Shown: positions 43,357 to 54,425, numbered from the stretch's first letter. The stretch: 64,000 bases of DNA from Meghimatium bilineatum (GCA_034231615.1 CM067306.1:59253057-59317056); one strand, 5' to 3'. Translations and numbers: made by a program. Notes: generated by a model not told the origin, from the letters alone.

Positions 43357-43485
43357 AGATGACATGCTACAAAGCTTCCATAAGAGAGCTTCAATATAAC
43401 GGCGTGTCATATACTAAAGTTTTCTGTGGCATGGTTGGTTTGTGTAGTGGGCCACTGGTGAGACACACAGACGCAACCGTATGCC
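43357..43485 (+). mobile_element. Interspersed repeat family C
   Basis: Matches the reverse complement of 35753-35905. Followed by a GAT-rich tract at 43486-43620. Confidence 0.75.
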
Positions 43486-44322
43486 TGATGATGACGACAG
43501 TTGTAATAACGATGGCAGTGACGATAAGAGATATAATGATGGTCATTTTTACAAAAATAATAATATCAACGATAATGAAGATAAATGTGGTGATGGTGGT
43601 GATGTTGATGGTGGAGGGTACATTATGATTATAACAACGACATCGACAAATTGTTTTATAAAAATTGACGGCATGGAACAAAGATATTACGAAAGCACCA
43701 GAAAGATGAAAGCCAATTTGAGATTTATTAATTACATACGTTCCATCTCTGTTATCTCTTGAGGAACAAGCCTGTACTATCTAAGGAAAAAATGTACGTG
43801 TAGGAAAGACTCTAGTGAAGGCTGCATATCGATCTACAACTGTCCTTCTCCGTTAAAACACTATGATTTCGGCCTGGAAGCCGGAGTGAAGTATTGGGAC
43901 AGGGCTGTAATTTTCCTTATGGATTTTCACTCGTAGGACGAGTCACATGAGGTCTTGTGCTCACAATAGATCAATAGTAATATAGGAGCAGAGGACGTTG
44001 AATGATAGTGGGACTGTATGCAGGGGACAAGAGGATTAATGAGGGAAGAATGAATTGAATGAATATGTGAAAGATAGACAAGAATAATTGTGAGGGGAGG
44101 ATGTTAGAGCGGATAGGGGAATTCAATTGGTGTGAGTAGGTAGAATGTTTTATTCAGCATTGGTGACACTTATACCTATTTCTGTTGATTTTTAGATATT
44201 TTTTATATTTGCCTCGTGTTACCCCAGCCCCTGTCCTGCACCCCTCAATTCCAGATTAGGGTTTTACCAGACACTGGAGTTTTATCTCTTGATTACATAG
44301 CAATCAACATTGAATATTTTGG
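43486..44322. other. GAT-rich tract then unrecognised sequence
   Basis: 43486-43620 is degenerate (gat)n/(aat)n. The remainder shows no repeat or gene. Confidence 0.45.
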
Positions 44323-44400
44323 GTTTAGTGATTTTCTAGGTAATACTTATAGTCAGTAGGTTGTCATTTCTTTTTGAGCTGCCCACATGCCCACGTACCT
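44323..44400 (-). mobile_element. SINE-E tail fragment
   Basis: gtgattttctaggtaatact ... ttgtcatttctttttgagct corresponds to the tail of SINE-E at 46590-46645 (minus). Confidence 0.5.
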
Positions 44401-44684
44401 GCGGTTAACTCGATCCAGTTATATTGATTGAATATAATAACTACATATCAGTCACATGACTGAAATGTGGATCGTGGACCAGATATATTGACAGTGTGAG
44501 ACGTGCTCACAATCTCTCCGTAACATGGCTAGAATGTGTTTATGGACGTCTTAGTTAGCCCTTACCCCTTCTGTGTTCTTGTTTATAATATCATTTGTTT
44601 TTCAAAAATATCTCCACTTCTTGTTTCATTCTGAATCCGATGAATAGTAAAGATCGATAACAGTAATTGGTTGAATGAAGCGTA

Positions 44685-46545
44685 CACGATCTTTCTGTCA
44701 ATATTCTTCTTCCACTTTCAATATATGTTCTTCACATTTAATCCAGAATTCTTTGTTAATGTCCGAGATCATAGAATATGCCATTTTTTGAACATCATTA
44801 AGTTTGAAGGTTCTATGTTCCATTGCCACGGCTCCTCTAACCTCTAATTTTAGCCCAAACAAATTATATTGGATTTAGATGTGAATGATACGGTGGTAGT
44901 CTTATACATCAATGTCCATAATTCTATAATTTTATCAATGTGGAAAGTCTTCGCTCTGTGTGCATTCTTTACCAACATCAGCAAATCAGGTTTCAAGTGT
45001 ATTTCAGTAAATGAAATGTTTTCTTTTCTAATCCATATTTTAATGTCTCCCTTAGTAGACGAGGTTGTAGGGAATCTTATCTTCACATGTAACTACATTG
45101 TGGTAAGAAACGTTGTCCACAACCAGTCAGGAGGGTCTATCTAACGATGGAAGTACAGTCTTTTCTATCCACTCTCTAAATATATAACCATTCATTTCAG
45201 CAAGGTAGTCTCGATTATCGGTAGATTTGGAAATAAACATGAGCTCACAATTTTTCCACAGACCATTTTATCTGCTACCTGCATGTACCATTATTAATCT
45301 TTAACCTCTGTTGCTTGGTACATATCTCTTAATATGTTCCATCTGTAGATTGCCATTACTTTTCATTACTATGGTGTTCGTTTATCCATGTTTCATCAAT
45401 ATTTAATATATCATAATTTTCTTTCCGCATCTCCCTAATTTGTCTCAAATATTTACTTCTCATAGTTACTAAATGTGGTTTTTCACAAATGACGCTTCTG
45501 CCACATACATATTTGCGAAATGTAAATCCGGCACTCCTTACTGATTTCCATAATTTTGTTTTAGAAATGTCAATGTCGTTGGTCTTTTCTATATACGTTT
45601 TCAATACTGTTAATGTCAATGTTTCTTTGCCATACAAAATCTTATTAATTGCTCTCTTAATGATTTCTTAATCGAAATTCTTCTTCTGCGTTCATTCTCA
45701 AACTCCAACTGGATCTAGCTGGATTATGGTCCGGCTAGATTTCCAGCAGGATGTAGTCCAGAAAATGGAAATGCGTTGTGTCGCCGTTTTATTTACGCCA
45801 ATGGTCCGACACATCCGTCTTCGGCGGATTAATCGAAATGATCTACTACATTTTTTCGTCCTCTCGTGTCCTTCGTTTTTTACATTAGGGTTGTCTTCGC
45901 TTAACCACCGTGATAGTGTTTTGTTCGATATACTCATGACATGTTGTGTTCTTTTTTGAGTGCTTCGATAAACTATGAAACCGCGTCTCTCTTCTTGTGA
46001 AAAATTTTTGTACAATCTAATAGTTATACTTTTCAGTGTAACGAATTTAACTCTCAAAGACATAGTTCTATTATAGTTGTAAATGCTGCTTTACAATGCG
46101 CTGTAATAATTTACACAAACATGATATGTTGAATATATCACAATAAAAACACGTCGAATATGATATACACCTCTGAGGAAACTGACGTTTAGATATTATT
46201 TCAATATATAAAAGTACGGGGGGGGGGGACAGCCTGGCGCTACTTATTAGTATTTCACGTGTTTCTTACCGGATATGAACTGACCGTGTAAAGTAAAATA
46301 GAGAACGTGGTCAATTTTACGGTAAACCCGTGTAATTGTAAGACAATCAACAAACAAGTATTGCTACCTTTAAAATGACATTTGTAGCGACTGCTGCAAA
46401 AAAATCCGTTCAATCTAGGTAATAATTAATCATAAATATGTAACGTGGTTATGAAATGAGGCACTCGTGCAAAATATGAAGTATATACGCTCAGTAATTA
46501 CAGAGAAAAATGTAAATATCGGTGGACAACTATTTCTGAACGCAC
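44685..46545 (-). pseudogene. Decayed sister copy of the DDE transposon
   Basis: Minus-strand pieces align with the intact transposase at 49895-51049. MSLRVKFVTLKSITIRLYKN (46063 down) corresponds to its upstream N-terminal extension. ISKTKLWKSVRSAGFTFRKY and YDILNIDETWINEHHSNEK (45560-45356) carry the first catalytic D. TSSTKGDIKIWIRKENI and LKPDLLMLVKNAHRAK (45080-44930) follow. tttctgaacgcactactatt at about 46528-46547 resembles the terminal inverted repeat. Frame breaks, and a SINE-B at 45679-45828, inactivate it. Confidence 0.85.
45679..45828 (-). mobile_element. SINE-B inserted in the DDE transposon relic, 11-bp target duplication
   Basis: 150 bp, tcttcttctgcgttcattct ... catccgtcttcggcgga. 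Flanked by identical ttaatcgaaat at 45668-45678 and 45829-45839. This gives exact ends for SINE-B. Confidence 0.93.
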
Positions 46546-46554
46546 TACTATTCA

Positions 46555-46740
46555 GGACGTGGCTATCACTCCAGCATTTTTTGGCTGCAATGATTTTCTA
46601 GGAAATATATACGTTCAGTAATTTGCCTTTGCTTTCTGAAAGGTCCATATGCACAACTGCCTGTGGCGGGGATTGAACACGGTACCTTGGCTGTACAGAC
46701 CAGCTCTGTACCACTTTGACACAGAGCCGGACAATCGTGA
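46555..46740 (-). mobile_element. SINE-E copy (tRNA-derived)
   Basis: Minus strand: a tRNA-like head (ggctctgtgtcaaagtggta ... ggtaccgtgttcaatccccg), then cacaggcagttgtgcatatg, gacctttcagaaagcaaagg, caaattactgaacgtatat, gaaaatcattgcagcc and tgctggagtgatagcc. This is the clearest copy of the shared tail. Confidence 0.75.
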
Positions 46741-47655
46741 TAGTATTCAGTAAAAGTAACAGGTAAATAAAAGTTACAAGAATGATAATAGACATGTCAG
46801 CAAGAGTCAATAATAACCTGATCTGATATCATAGAGGCCAGACTGGACATGCAAATTCAGAAAAACAATGAGATCTTATAATAGGTTTCAATCAGTTACA
46901 ATCAATGAAACCTCGTGGAAAAAAGAATTACTGGCCAAGACGACAAAGAAAACCGATCAGGAGGTAAATTAAATCGCACCTATGCACTGGTTCCCTGGCA
47001 TAAGTTATTTCTTTGTTTTCCAACTCGCATCTTAAGAAACAAAAAATAAATTTAAAATTACAACCTAAAGGGAAGGTAACAGTACGGATCTGTAAAAGGT
47101 TGACAAAGGGGAGACCACTTTTGAGACCATAGACCACATGCCAAACGTTGAAGCCCTTGTGATTGTCTCCTCTTGCCATATGTCACTGCACAGATTTCTG
47201 CAGTGTCCTCAAAGACTTGCTAAAAATGAAAGCACAGAGTTCCTACCATGCGGGTTGGTAGAATTAAGTCACCCGCAGGCAACAGGGGATATCTAGAGGA
47301 CAATATGAAAACAACTTTTACAGTTATTTTTCTGTTTGTTAGTTGGAGATTTTTATCTTCTTAATTTATTTTTTTCTCGGCGTATTCTTGTATTACCACT
47401 GTTATAATTTCATAACAAGTTTTGAGCTTAAATTTTGCTAAAAAATCAGAAACCTGATCGATGTAAAGGTTGAAAAATGAATCATTAGAGAAGAGTGCAG
47501 TTCAATGACTATGGAATATTCTAGAAGTCCAGAAGGTGCAGATACACTTCACTGTAACCTGTAATTTATAACTTAGCGGGTAAAATGGAACAGTTAGTAC
47601 AGAGAATGAAAGGTAGAAAATTAGGGAGCTCTAGTTGAAACGGCGTTAAACATTT
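46741..47655. other. No recognised gene
   Basis: Unique AT-rich sequence. Confidence 0.4.
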
Positions 47656-47659
47656 GTTT

Positions 47660-48160
47660 TGATATCTAGGCAACCTGTAGTATTCCTAACAGATGCAAGA
47701 TCAGAGCTACAGGCGAACCAGTTCAGAAAACTAACAAAACTGCAAAAACTACTGACCGAACTAAACAATCAGCGTAAGGTTGTTATGCAGTGGATACCAT
47801 CGCATTATTGGATACCAGAAAACAAGAAAGCAGATTGAATAGCTAAAGAGCGAACTGCTGGTTGATCGACCAGATGTGCTAATAACATATTAAAAGAAAC
47901 AGATGAATTAAGAAATTATAACGCTAAGCAACACAAGATTACGACCAAATTATGAACAGACCAGAACATGTCATTCTGCATTTCAGAACAGGAAACCGAC
48001 TCCGCAGTGACATGACTACACAATTCAAGGTTGCCAATACAGTCATGTAGAAAGTCGTCTTATACAGCAGAAAATATTCTCCAGGAATGCGCCGAATGTG
48101 AAATGTTGATTCAAGAACACAGACCAAGAGAAGCAACACTGGAAGAAACACTCTACGAAC
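47660..48160 (+). pseudogene. LINE RNase H and C-terminal fragment
   Basis: VVFLTDARSELQANQ (RNase H D-x-x-S-x-L-Q-A block), VVMQWIPSHYWIPENKKAD + stop + IAKERT (the final W-x-P-x-H ... A-D-x-x-A block), then FRTGNRLRSDMTTQFKVANT and a broken knuckle. Related to 31082-31515. Several stops. Confidence 0.78.
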
Positions 48161-48395
48161 TTATGTACGAGTTAAACACGGACTCTATACGAGTTAAACA
48201 TAGACTTTTGTACGAGTTAAACATGGACTTCTGTACGAATTAAACACGGACTTTTGTACACGTTAAACATGGACTTCTGTACGAGTTAAACACGAACTTC
48301 TGTACGAGTTAAACACTGACTTTTGTACAAGTTAAACATGGACTTCTGTACGAGTTAAACATGAACTTTTGTACGAGTTAATCAACACAGTGAAG
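48158..48395. repeat. 23-bp minisatellite, about 10 units
   Basis: acgagttaaacacggacttc + tgt with a/g and t variants. It grew inside the LINE C-terminus: the unit is a piece of its coding text, and LINE 3' end sequence (aagcgaacgaaataataaga) resumes at 48430. Confidence 0.88.
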
Positions 48396-48459
48396 TTGAT
48401 ATAGACAAAACTTCAGATATAGGCATATTCTAAGCGAACGAAATAATAAGACGTTATTT

Positions 48460-49265
48460 GGGAATTACAAGCAATGAAGCTATTGTATCCTAAGTGAGAG
48501 GGGGGAATTTGTCTCATATCCAAAAGGCTCCAACTATCAGCAAAATGAAATGCTTTTAACAGAGACCACATACTCAGAAGGAATATGTGCGTGCGTAGTG
48601 CGTGCGTGCGCTTCCGTGTGTGTGTGTGGAATGCATGTTTCACCGTTGTATGTGTGTTTTTTTCTCAGACATACAATCACATAACCACTGCAACTATACT
48701 CTGTTCACTTTAAAAATGAAGTGGATCAAAACACACCCCCATATTACTCCGCGACAACAGGTGATTTTTAAACAGCTGATGACACGTAAAAACAATATTA
48801 TTAAAAACATTGAAAAGCAATTAAAAACAATATTAACACAACAATTCTAAAAAAAACATGAGGGTTAATGAAATTAATGAGGGGGATGATTCTTTTTCAA
48901 TGTCCAGAATAAAGAAACATGGCTTTAAATGCGATGCTGCCAGAAATGAGCGTTACTGTGAGATTAGAAGAGAGTTTGTCAACCAACAAAGAACACAGCA
49001 ATTGTCAGTCATCAAGTAATGGTAGATACACTGACACGGAAATTGACGCACTTCCGGACGGGTCAGGAGTTCAATGATAATGTTCCGACGTCTGACTAAC
49101 TAACTTTACAAGAATAATGATAAGTAATTTTTAAATATCGCAAATACTATCACATCTTAGTAGTCCAAAAAAAAACAAGCGATTACTTTTGAAATCCATT
49201 ACTCGCGACAATACACATTTCCTACGGCACGTGGTTTAAAACTAGCTTAATTTGACCAGAAAATG
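48460..49265. other. No recognised gene
   Basis: (gt)n/(gc)-rich patch at 48592-48630; otherwise unique. Confidence 0.4.
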
Positions 49266-49269
49266 CGGA

Positions 49270-49305
49270 ACTATAGTCCGTTCAGAATCGTTTGCCGAGA
49301 TGTTA
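49270..49305 (+). repeat. Left terminal inverted repeat
   Basis: 36 bp, identical in reverse complement to the right end. Confidence 0.95.
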
Positions 49306-49771
49306 AATTATTTTTATCAAAAACGTATTGTTCATTTGGATTGATCATTTGAAGTTAGGTTTAGAATAATAATGTCGCTATAGAAATATTTTTTTATCAA
49401 AGAAATGTGATCCAGTATCAAAGATACCTTATTTAACCTATATTAAAAAAAAGTTAATCTAAATTATAAACAATCGCTGGATTATGTAGATGCTTACATC
49501 TCACAGCTGATTATTAAATATAAAGGCATGACCCTCACGGTAGAATGTGCACCGTTCTAAAAGTAGTTGTTTCCACTGTACATTTGTATAAAGCAATGTT
49601 ACATATGGAAATTCCCGTTTAGCACCAAATATTATTTTTCCTGAACTTAGAATTATGTGAAATCAAAAACGGCTATTGACTCGATTTCAAGTCACAAGTC
49701 AGAGGCACGTCTCAATATTTACAAAATGTAGGCGGCACTAAGCATATTACCTTCTGCAAGTCTATGTGAGA

Positions 49772-49894
49772 ATGAATCTGAAAGCGAAATATTTTACTGA
49801 GCATAACATTGCTATAAAGATTTATCAATACTTCTGCAGAGAGCGTAAAAAGGGACATCTTTAGTGTTCTTTATCAAATCCTGAGAAGAGAACA
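49772..49894 (+). pseudogene. N-terminal extension of the transposase, cut by an in-frame amber codon
   Basis: Reads MNLKAKYFTEHNIAIKIYQY, FCRERKKGHL, TAG, then CSLSNPEKRT, and runs in frame into the transposase start. It aligns with MSLRVKFVTLKSITIRLYKN and the rest of the N-terminus of the relic copy. The extension is therefore ancestral coding sequence. Either this copy has lost its proper start or it starts internally. Confidence 0.8.
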
Positions 49895-51049
49895 ATGCAT
49901 ATTTTAGGTTTGTGTAAACGTTCATTTGATCGAATAGTGGAAGCAAGCGGATATTTATTGCCAACAAATTCACGAAAGCAAGGAAGGAAAGAAAAGATAG
50001 ACAGTTTCGATAAGGACCTAGTAAAAAGAGAAATATGTAGAATGTTAGATGAAAACGAAGAAGTGACACTTAGAAAGTTGAAGATTTGGCTGAAAACTAA
50101 TAACGACATTGAAATATCAAAAACTTTATTATGGAAAACTGTAAGAAATGCAGGCTTCACCTTTAGAAAGTATGCTGGTGGAAAAAACATTATTTGTGAA
50201 AAGCCACATCTGGTAGCTCTTAGAAGCAAGTATTTACGTGAAGTGAAGGGAATGCGCGAGAATGGTTATGATATTGTGTATTTAGATGAAACTTGGATCA
50301 ACGCTCATCATACAAATGAAAAGGAATGGCAGTTAGCAGATGGAAGTATTAAAAGATCAGTACCAAGTAGTAAAGGGCAACGTTTGATAGTTGCACATGC
50401 AGGTAGCAGACATAATGGGTTGTTGCAGAATGCTCATCTAATTTTCATTTCAAAATCCATTGACAATAGAGACTACCACTCCGAAATGAATGGGCACATA
50501 TTCGAAGACTGGATCGAAAAAAGTATTCTTCCAATATTAGATAGACCTTCTTGTCTGATAATGGACAATGCTTCATACCATAACGTAGTGAACGTAGAAG
50601 ATAGAATCCCAACATCATCAAGTACAAAAGATGCAATCAAAACGTGGCTCATAAAAGAACACATACCAGTTACCGACAGGTACTTGAAACCCGAATTGCT
50701 TAACCTTGTAAAACAGACACAACGAACAAAGATATTTAAAATAGACAAGTTAATTGAAGAACATGGTCATAGATGTTTGAGACTACCTCCATATCATGCA
50801 CACTTAAATCCTATAGAGCTAATTTGGGCAAAAGTTAAAGGACACGTAGCATCTACAAATACAACTTTCAAATTATGTGATATTGAGGCACTTACAAATC
50901 AGGCTCTATCAAATATACATAAAGACTACTGGGTGAAATGTGAGGATCATGTGTTACGCCAAGAAGAGGAATATTGGAAAAAGGAAGGTTTGTTGTTTGT
51001 TCAGCCGAAAACAGTAATCGACCTATTTGACTCGTCTGATTATGAATGA
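49895..51049 (+). CDS. DDE transposase, Tc1/mariner/IS630 superfamily, widely spaced DDE
   Basis: 384 codons from ATG 49895, no intron. It would cut and rejoin the element at its inverted repeats in the nucleus. The N-terminus is a helix-turn-helix region (about 1-90) with a basic patch, RKQGRKEK, at 28-34. The catalytic core is D131 in IVYLDETW, D224 in LIMDNASYHN and E308 in PPYHAHLNPIELIWAKVK. Between the last two lie 83 residues, against 34-39 in classic Tc1/mariner. I recall a DD82E group ('Sailor') with similar spacing. The same frame runs upstream to ATG 49772, broken only by TAG at 49862-49864. The decayed relative at 46063 has matching residues there without a stop, so the native protein was probably about 41 residues longer. 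Confidence 0.92.
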   Translation: MHILGLCKRSFDRIVEASGYLLPTNSRKQGRKEKIDSFDKDLVKREICRMLDENEEVTLRKLKIWLKTNNDIEISKTLLWKTVRNAGFTFRKYAGGKNIICEKPHLVALRSKYLREVKGMRENGYDIVYLDETWINAHHTNEKEWQLADGSIKRSVPSSKGQRLIVAHAGSRHNGLLQNAHLIFISKSIDNRDYHSEMNGHIFEDWIEKSILPILDRPSCLIMDNASYHNVVNVEDRIPTSSSTKDAIKTWLIKEHIPVTDRYLKPELLNLVKQTQRTKIFKIDKLIEEHGHRCLRLPPYHAHLNPIELIWAKVKGHVASTNTTFKLCDIEALTNQALSNIHKDYWVKCEDHVLRQEEEYWKKEGLLFVQPKTVIDLFDSSDYE

Positions 51050-51194
51050 TCATTACTCTGATTACGTCTACACTAAAAAAAGTTTGATTTGCAAAATTTA
51101 CAAGTTGATTTGTAAAACATTTCATTGCTCAATACCACCCAAGCAATTCAAAAAAATGTTATAAGCAAACCATCAACCATTACTTATAAAAATT

Positions 51195-51375
51195 AGCCCG
51201 CTTGATTCAATACAGAAGTTCAGATATCTTGGATCAACTATTACAGACAAAATTTCCTTACATGAAGAAATATATGTACTTATTTCAAAGGCAGCGACAA
51301 CATTTGTGAAACTCACACCAAGAGCATGGAACAATATCAAATTGACTCTACGAACAAAAGATATATTTTAAATTT
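51195..51375 (+). pseudogene. LINE RT thumb scrap inside the DDE transposon
   Basis: Encodes IQKFRYLGSTITDKISLHEE then ISKAATTFVKLTPRAWNNIK and LTLRTKDI, the thumb region of a Jockey/RTE-like RT. 5' and 3' parts are absent. Confidence 0.75.
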
Positions 51376-51626
51376 TTTTTACACCTGCCACCATGTAAAA
51401 TTTTGTGGACACGCCTATGGGTCATCATTGCACTAGATTACTGTAAAATTTTTTGTTTATGGTCGAAATCATATTTACATGGGCAAACATCAAAAGAATT
51501 CGCCGCTTTCAAATAACCGTTACAGCTAGACATCAAGTAACACATATGTTTTCGCGACATGGACATTTTAACAACGTATGCCAAAATTCATGTGAAATCA
51601 TCAAGAACTTTTTGAATTATAAATCA

Positions 51627-51662
51627 TAACATCTCGGCAAACGATTCTGAACGGACTATAGT
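51627..51662 (-). repeat. Right terminal inverted repeat
   Basis: 36 bp, identical in reverse complement to the left end. Confidence 0.95.
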
Positions 51663-51957
51663 AATACTGGTAAGAAGCGTTGTTTTCATCACGTGATATC
51701 ATGTCATCACAGTTGTCCACTCTGATATCATTCAAAAATCGTTATTGGTCGAAAGTGAACAGTTGTCATTTATTAGGTTAGCGTCCAGTTTGGCTTCGTT
51801 TGTTGTTGAAGTAACAAAGTGTCAGCGAATCGTCCACGACCTTCCTTCCGAGACTAAACATGCTGCATCCTCAAATCCCCTAACAATCATGCCACAGAAA
51901 CGATAAACCGTCTGCTAATATTGGTGTGGCCTCCATTACGCAACTGATGATAACCGT
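51663..51957. other. No recognised feature
   Basis: Unique-looking sequence between the transposon and SINE-B. Confidence 0.4.
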
Positions 51958-52325
51958 ATTCTTCTTCTTCAGCGTTCATTATCAAACCCCCCCCCCCCCC
52001 CCCCTCCGCTCAGTCCCCTTGTAGCAGGACTATGATCCTACTAGATTTCCAGCAGGATGTAGTCTAGAGCAGTAGTCGGCAACCTATGGCACGCGTGCCA
52101 CATTTGGCACGCCAAGCAATTTCAAATGGCACGCAGACTCTTCACGTGTGATGAATCTGGACACTTCACATTCTTCTTGATATGTGATGTTGGCACTCTG
52201 AATAATATGAAACCTCAAGTTGGCACACAGTTAGCAAAAGGTTGCCGACCCCTGGTCTAGAGAATGGAACTGCGGTGTATCACAGTATTATTTGCGCCAA
52301 TGGCTCGACACATCCGTCGCCGGTG
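51958..52325 (-). mobile_element. SINE-B copy split by a MITE
   Basis: Tail side 51960-52069 (cttcttcttcagcgttcatt, then a C-rich expansion, agatttccagcaggatgtag) continues after the insertion at 52255-52322 (gaatggaactgcggtgtatc ... acatccgtcgccggtggg). Confidence 0.88.
52070..52254. mobile_element. hAT-like MITE, 185 bp, 8-bp target duplication
   Basis: Ends cagtagtcggcaaccta and ggttgccgacccctg form imperfect inverted repeats (CAGnnGTCGGCAACCT). It is flanked by identical 8-bp gtctagag at 52062-52069 and 52255-52262, the duplication size of hAT elements. The body has inner palindromic 'ggcacgcgtgcc'. Non-coding. Confidence 0.92.
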
Positions 52326-52397
52326 GGCGTCAATATCCAGAATTGGATATGAATATCTAAGCGGTCCGGTAATTAAATCCTGATGTCTCGTAGGTCT

Positions 52398-53110
52398 AGT
52401 CATGATCATCATCAGGTGCCATGCAGGGTGGCGTAGGCGGTCATGGCTCTCCACAGCTCTCTGTCCACAGTATTATGTATCAAAGTCGTTGTTGTTTCTT
52501 TGCCGTGCCAGGTTGTCAAACTGTCTAATATTTTCTCACGTTGTCGCCCTCTGTCTCTGGTGCCTTCAGTCTTGCCTGTTGTGATTATGTTCTCTAAACC
52601 TGCCTGTCTCATGAAGTGGCCAAAAAAAGAAGATTGCCTTTTTCTTATATTGTTGATTAAGGTCCGTTTCGCATTTAACTCTTTTAACACCTCTACATTA
52701 GTTTTTCTGGCAGTCCATGGTATTCTCAGCATTCTTCTGTAGAACCACATCTCTGTTGCCTCCAATCTCCCACTTTCCAGTTTGTTTATTGTCCAAGACT
52801 CGCACCCATATGTTAGTATAGGGGTTATATAGCACTGCAGAACTCTCTTTCTCACCTCTAATGACAAGGTCATATTACACAGTATATTTTTCATTTTTCT
52901 GAATGTTGTTTTTGCATGCCCTATTCTGCATCTTATTTCTGTTGAACTTCTTCCATCTGCTGTTATAATTCTACCTAGATATTTGAATTGGTGGACCTGT
53001 TTTAATACTATATCATTCACTATGATCTTGCAAGGTGTGTTATTTTCTTTCTTTGAAATAACCATTACTTCTGTTTTCTTGTTATTTAGGAAGAGGCCTT
53101 TCTCTCTGCT
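52398..53110 (-). pseudogene. LINE RT thumb and C-terminus, open frame of 217 codons
   Basis: Minus strand carries LNNKKTEVMVISKKENNTPC (end of RT palm), HQFKYLGRIITADGRSSTEI, YGCESWTINKLESGRLEATE, MWFYRRMLRIPWTARKTN, RQSSFFGHFMRQAGLENIIT and TEGTRDRGRQREKILDSLTT, ending LWRAMTAYATLHGT. 3' tail (gatgat). The frame is long and open but lacks the catalytic palm, so it is 5'-truncated. The sister copy at 42385-42945 is more decayed. Confidence 0.88.
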
Positions 53111-53345
53111 TTCTGTGAGTAAGCAAAGGTAAGTAAGTAAGGTCTAGTAGTAATCACTTTAATAAAAAAAAATATTTTAAAAAAACAGCGGGAGTGCGAA
53201 CCTCATTATCACCGACTTCGGCGCACCAGGATCACTCTTGATGGTTAGTCCGTCCACCGCAAATTCTATACAAATCAAATATTTGTGAGTGGTAATTGCC
53301 CAACTTAGAAACAGTGAAATATATTTGTATAAAATTTGTTGTGAT
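53111..53345. other. No recognised feature
   Basis: Short unique stretch with an A/T-rich patch. Confidence 0.4.
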
Positions 53346-53349
53346 GGTA

Positions 53350-53351
53350 AT

Positions 53352-53395
<44 letters not shown>
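53350..53395. repeat. (TA)n microsatellite
   Basis: TA dinucleotides interrupted by 'aaa'. Confidence 0.9.
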
Positions 53396-53399
<4 letters not shown>

Positions 53400-53676
53400 G
53401 TGATGTCTCCAATTATCCAGATTTGGACTTAGGTCGTATAACCTTAGTGTTGGGGAGAATTATTGACGAAGCAATCATCTGCAAGTGATGTGACACGGCA
53501 ATAACATAGTTGTCGATATCTAGACAATGTCGCTAGAGGCGGAATAAAGAAGTTACTTTGCTGGAATAGTTAGATTCATACATTCAAGTGTTGCAATAAA
53601 GCTGTCAGCTGATGTTCCTGTTTTTACGAATTGATGATATATGTTTATATTTGTGTCCAGTATACTTTTTGTGTGT

Positions 53677-53734
<58 letters not shown>

Positions 53735-53944
53735 GTTGTGGGTCTATTTATAAAAGGAAACTGTTGCCAGGTTCTTTTAGCAAGGCATGGAAATCATGTA
53801 TTTCAAGTATACAAGGATAGGTAGCAGGGCCGTTACTATGTCAACAAAACGGGAGATTGACGCATTTTTGGGAGTGATTGCTTCATTGTCATGTGATGTT
53901 TCGTAACCTTTTTTAAAAAATTATGAAAGTGACGCGTGGAAGGG
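53396..53944. other. No gene; T53 homopolymer at 53679-53731
   Basis: An unbroken run of about 53 T. No retroelement end was recognised beside it; it may be partly a sequencing artefact in length. Confidence 0.6.
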
Positions 53945-54425
53945 GATGTAATCTCTTTTTGACTATACTCTTTGGCTTTAATCTTTTGGCCATACTCTTT
54001 GGCTATACTATTTTGGCCATACTATTTGGCTATATTATTTTGGCTGTACTCTTTGGCTATACTATTTTGGCCATACTTTTTGGCTATACTATTTTGGCTG
54101 TACTCTTTGGTTATACTATTTTGGCTGTACTCTTTGGCTATACTATTTTGGCCATACTCTTTGGCTATACTATTTTGGCTGTACTCTTTGGCTATACTAT
54201 TTTGGCCATACTCTTTGGCTATACTATGTTGGCTGTACTCTTTGGTTATACTTTTTTGGCTATACTCTTTGGCTATACTATTTTGGCCATACTCTTTGGC
54301 TATACTATTTTGGCCATACTCTTTGGCTATACTATTTTGGCCATACTCTTTGGCTATACTATTTTGGCCATACTCTTTGGCAATACTATTTTGGCCATAC
54401 TCTTTGGCTATACTCTTAGTAATAG
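53945..54425. repeat. 27-bp satellite, about 17 units
   Basis: tttggccatactctttggct + atactat, with ccat/ctgt variants. Open frames in several registers (LAILFGYTI repeats, AKEYGQNSI on the minus strand) are artefacts of the 27-bp period. Confidence 0.95.

Larger units (their letters stand above)
49270..51662 (+). mobile_element. Tc1/mariner/IS630-type transposon with 36-bp inverted repeats
   Basis: 49270-49305 (actatagtccgttcagaatc + gtttgccgagatgtta) is the exact reverse complement of 51627-51662. The transposase frame lies between them. ctata/tatag at the outer ends would allow a TA target duplication (49274-49275 and 51657-51658), leaving gtccgttcag as the true tip. A LINE scrap at about 51195-51375 lies between the stop codon and the right end. 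The perfect ends and long open frame suggest recent activity. Confidence 0.93.
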
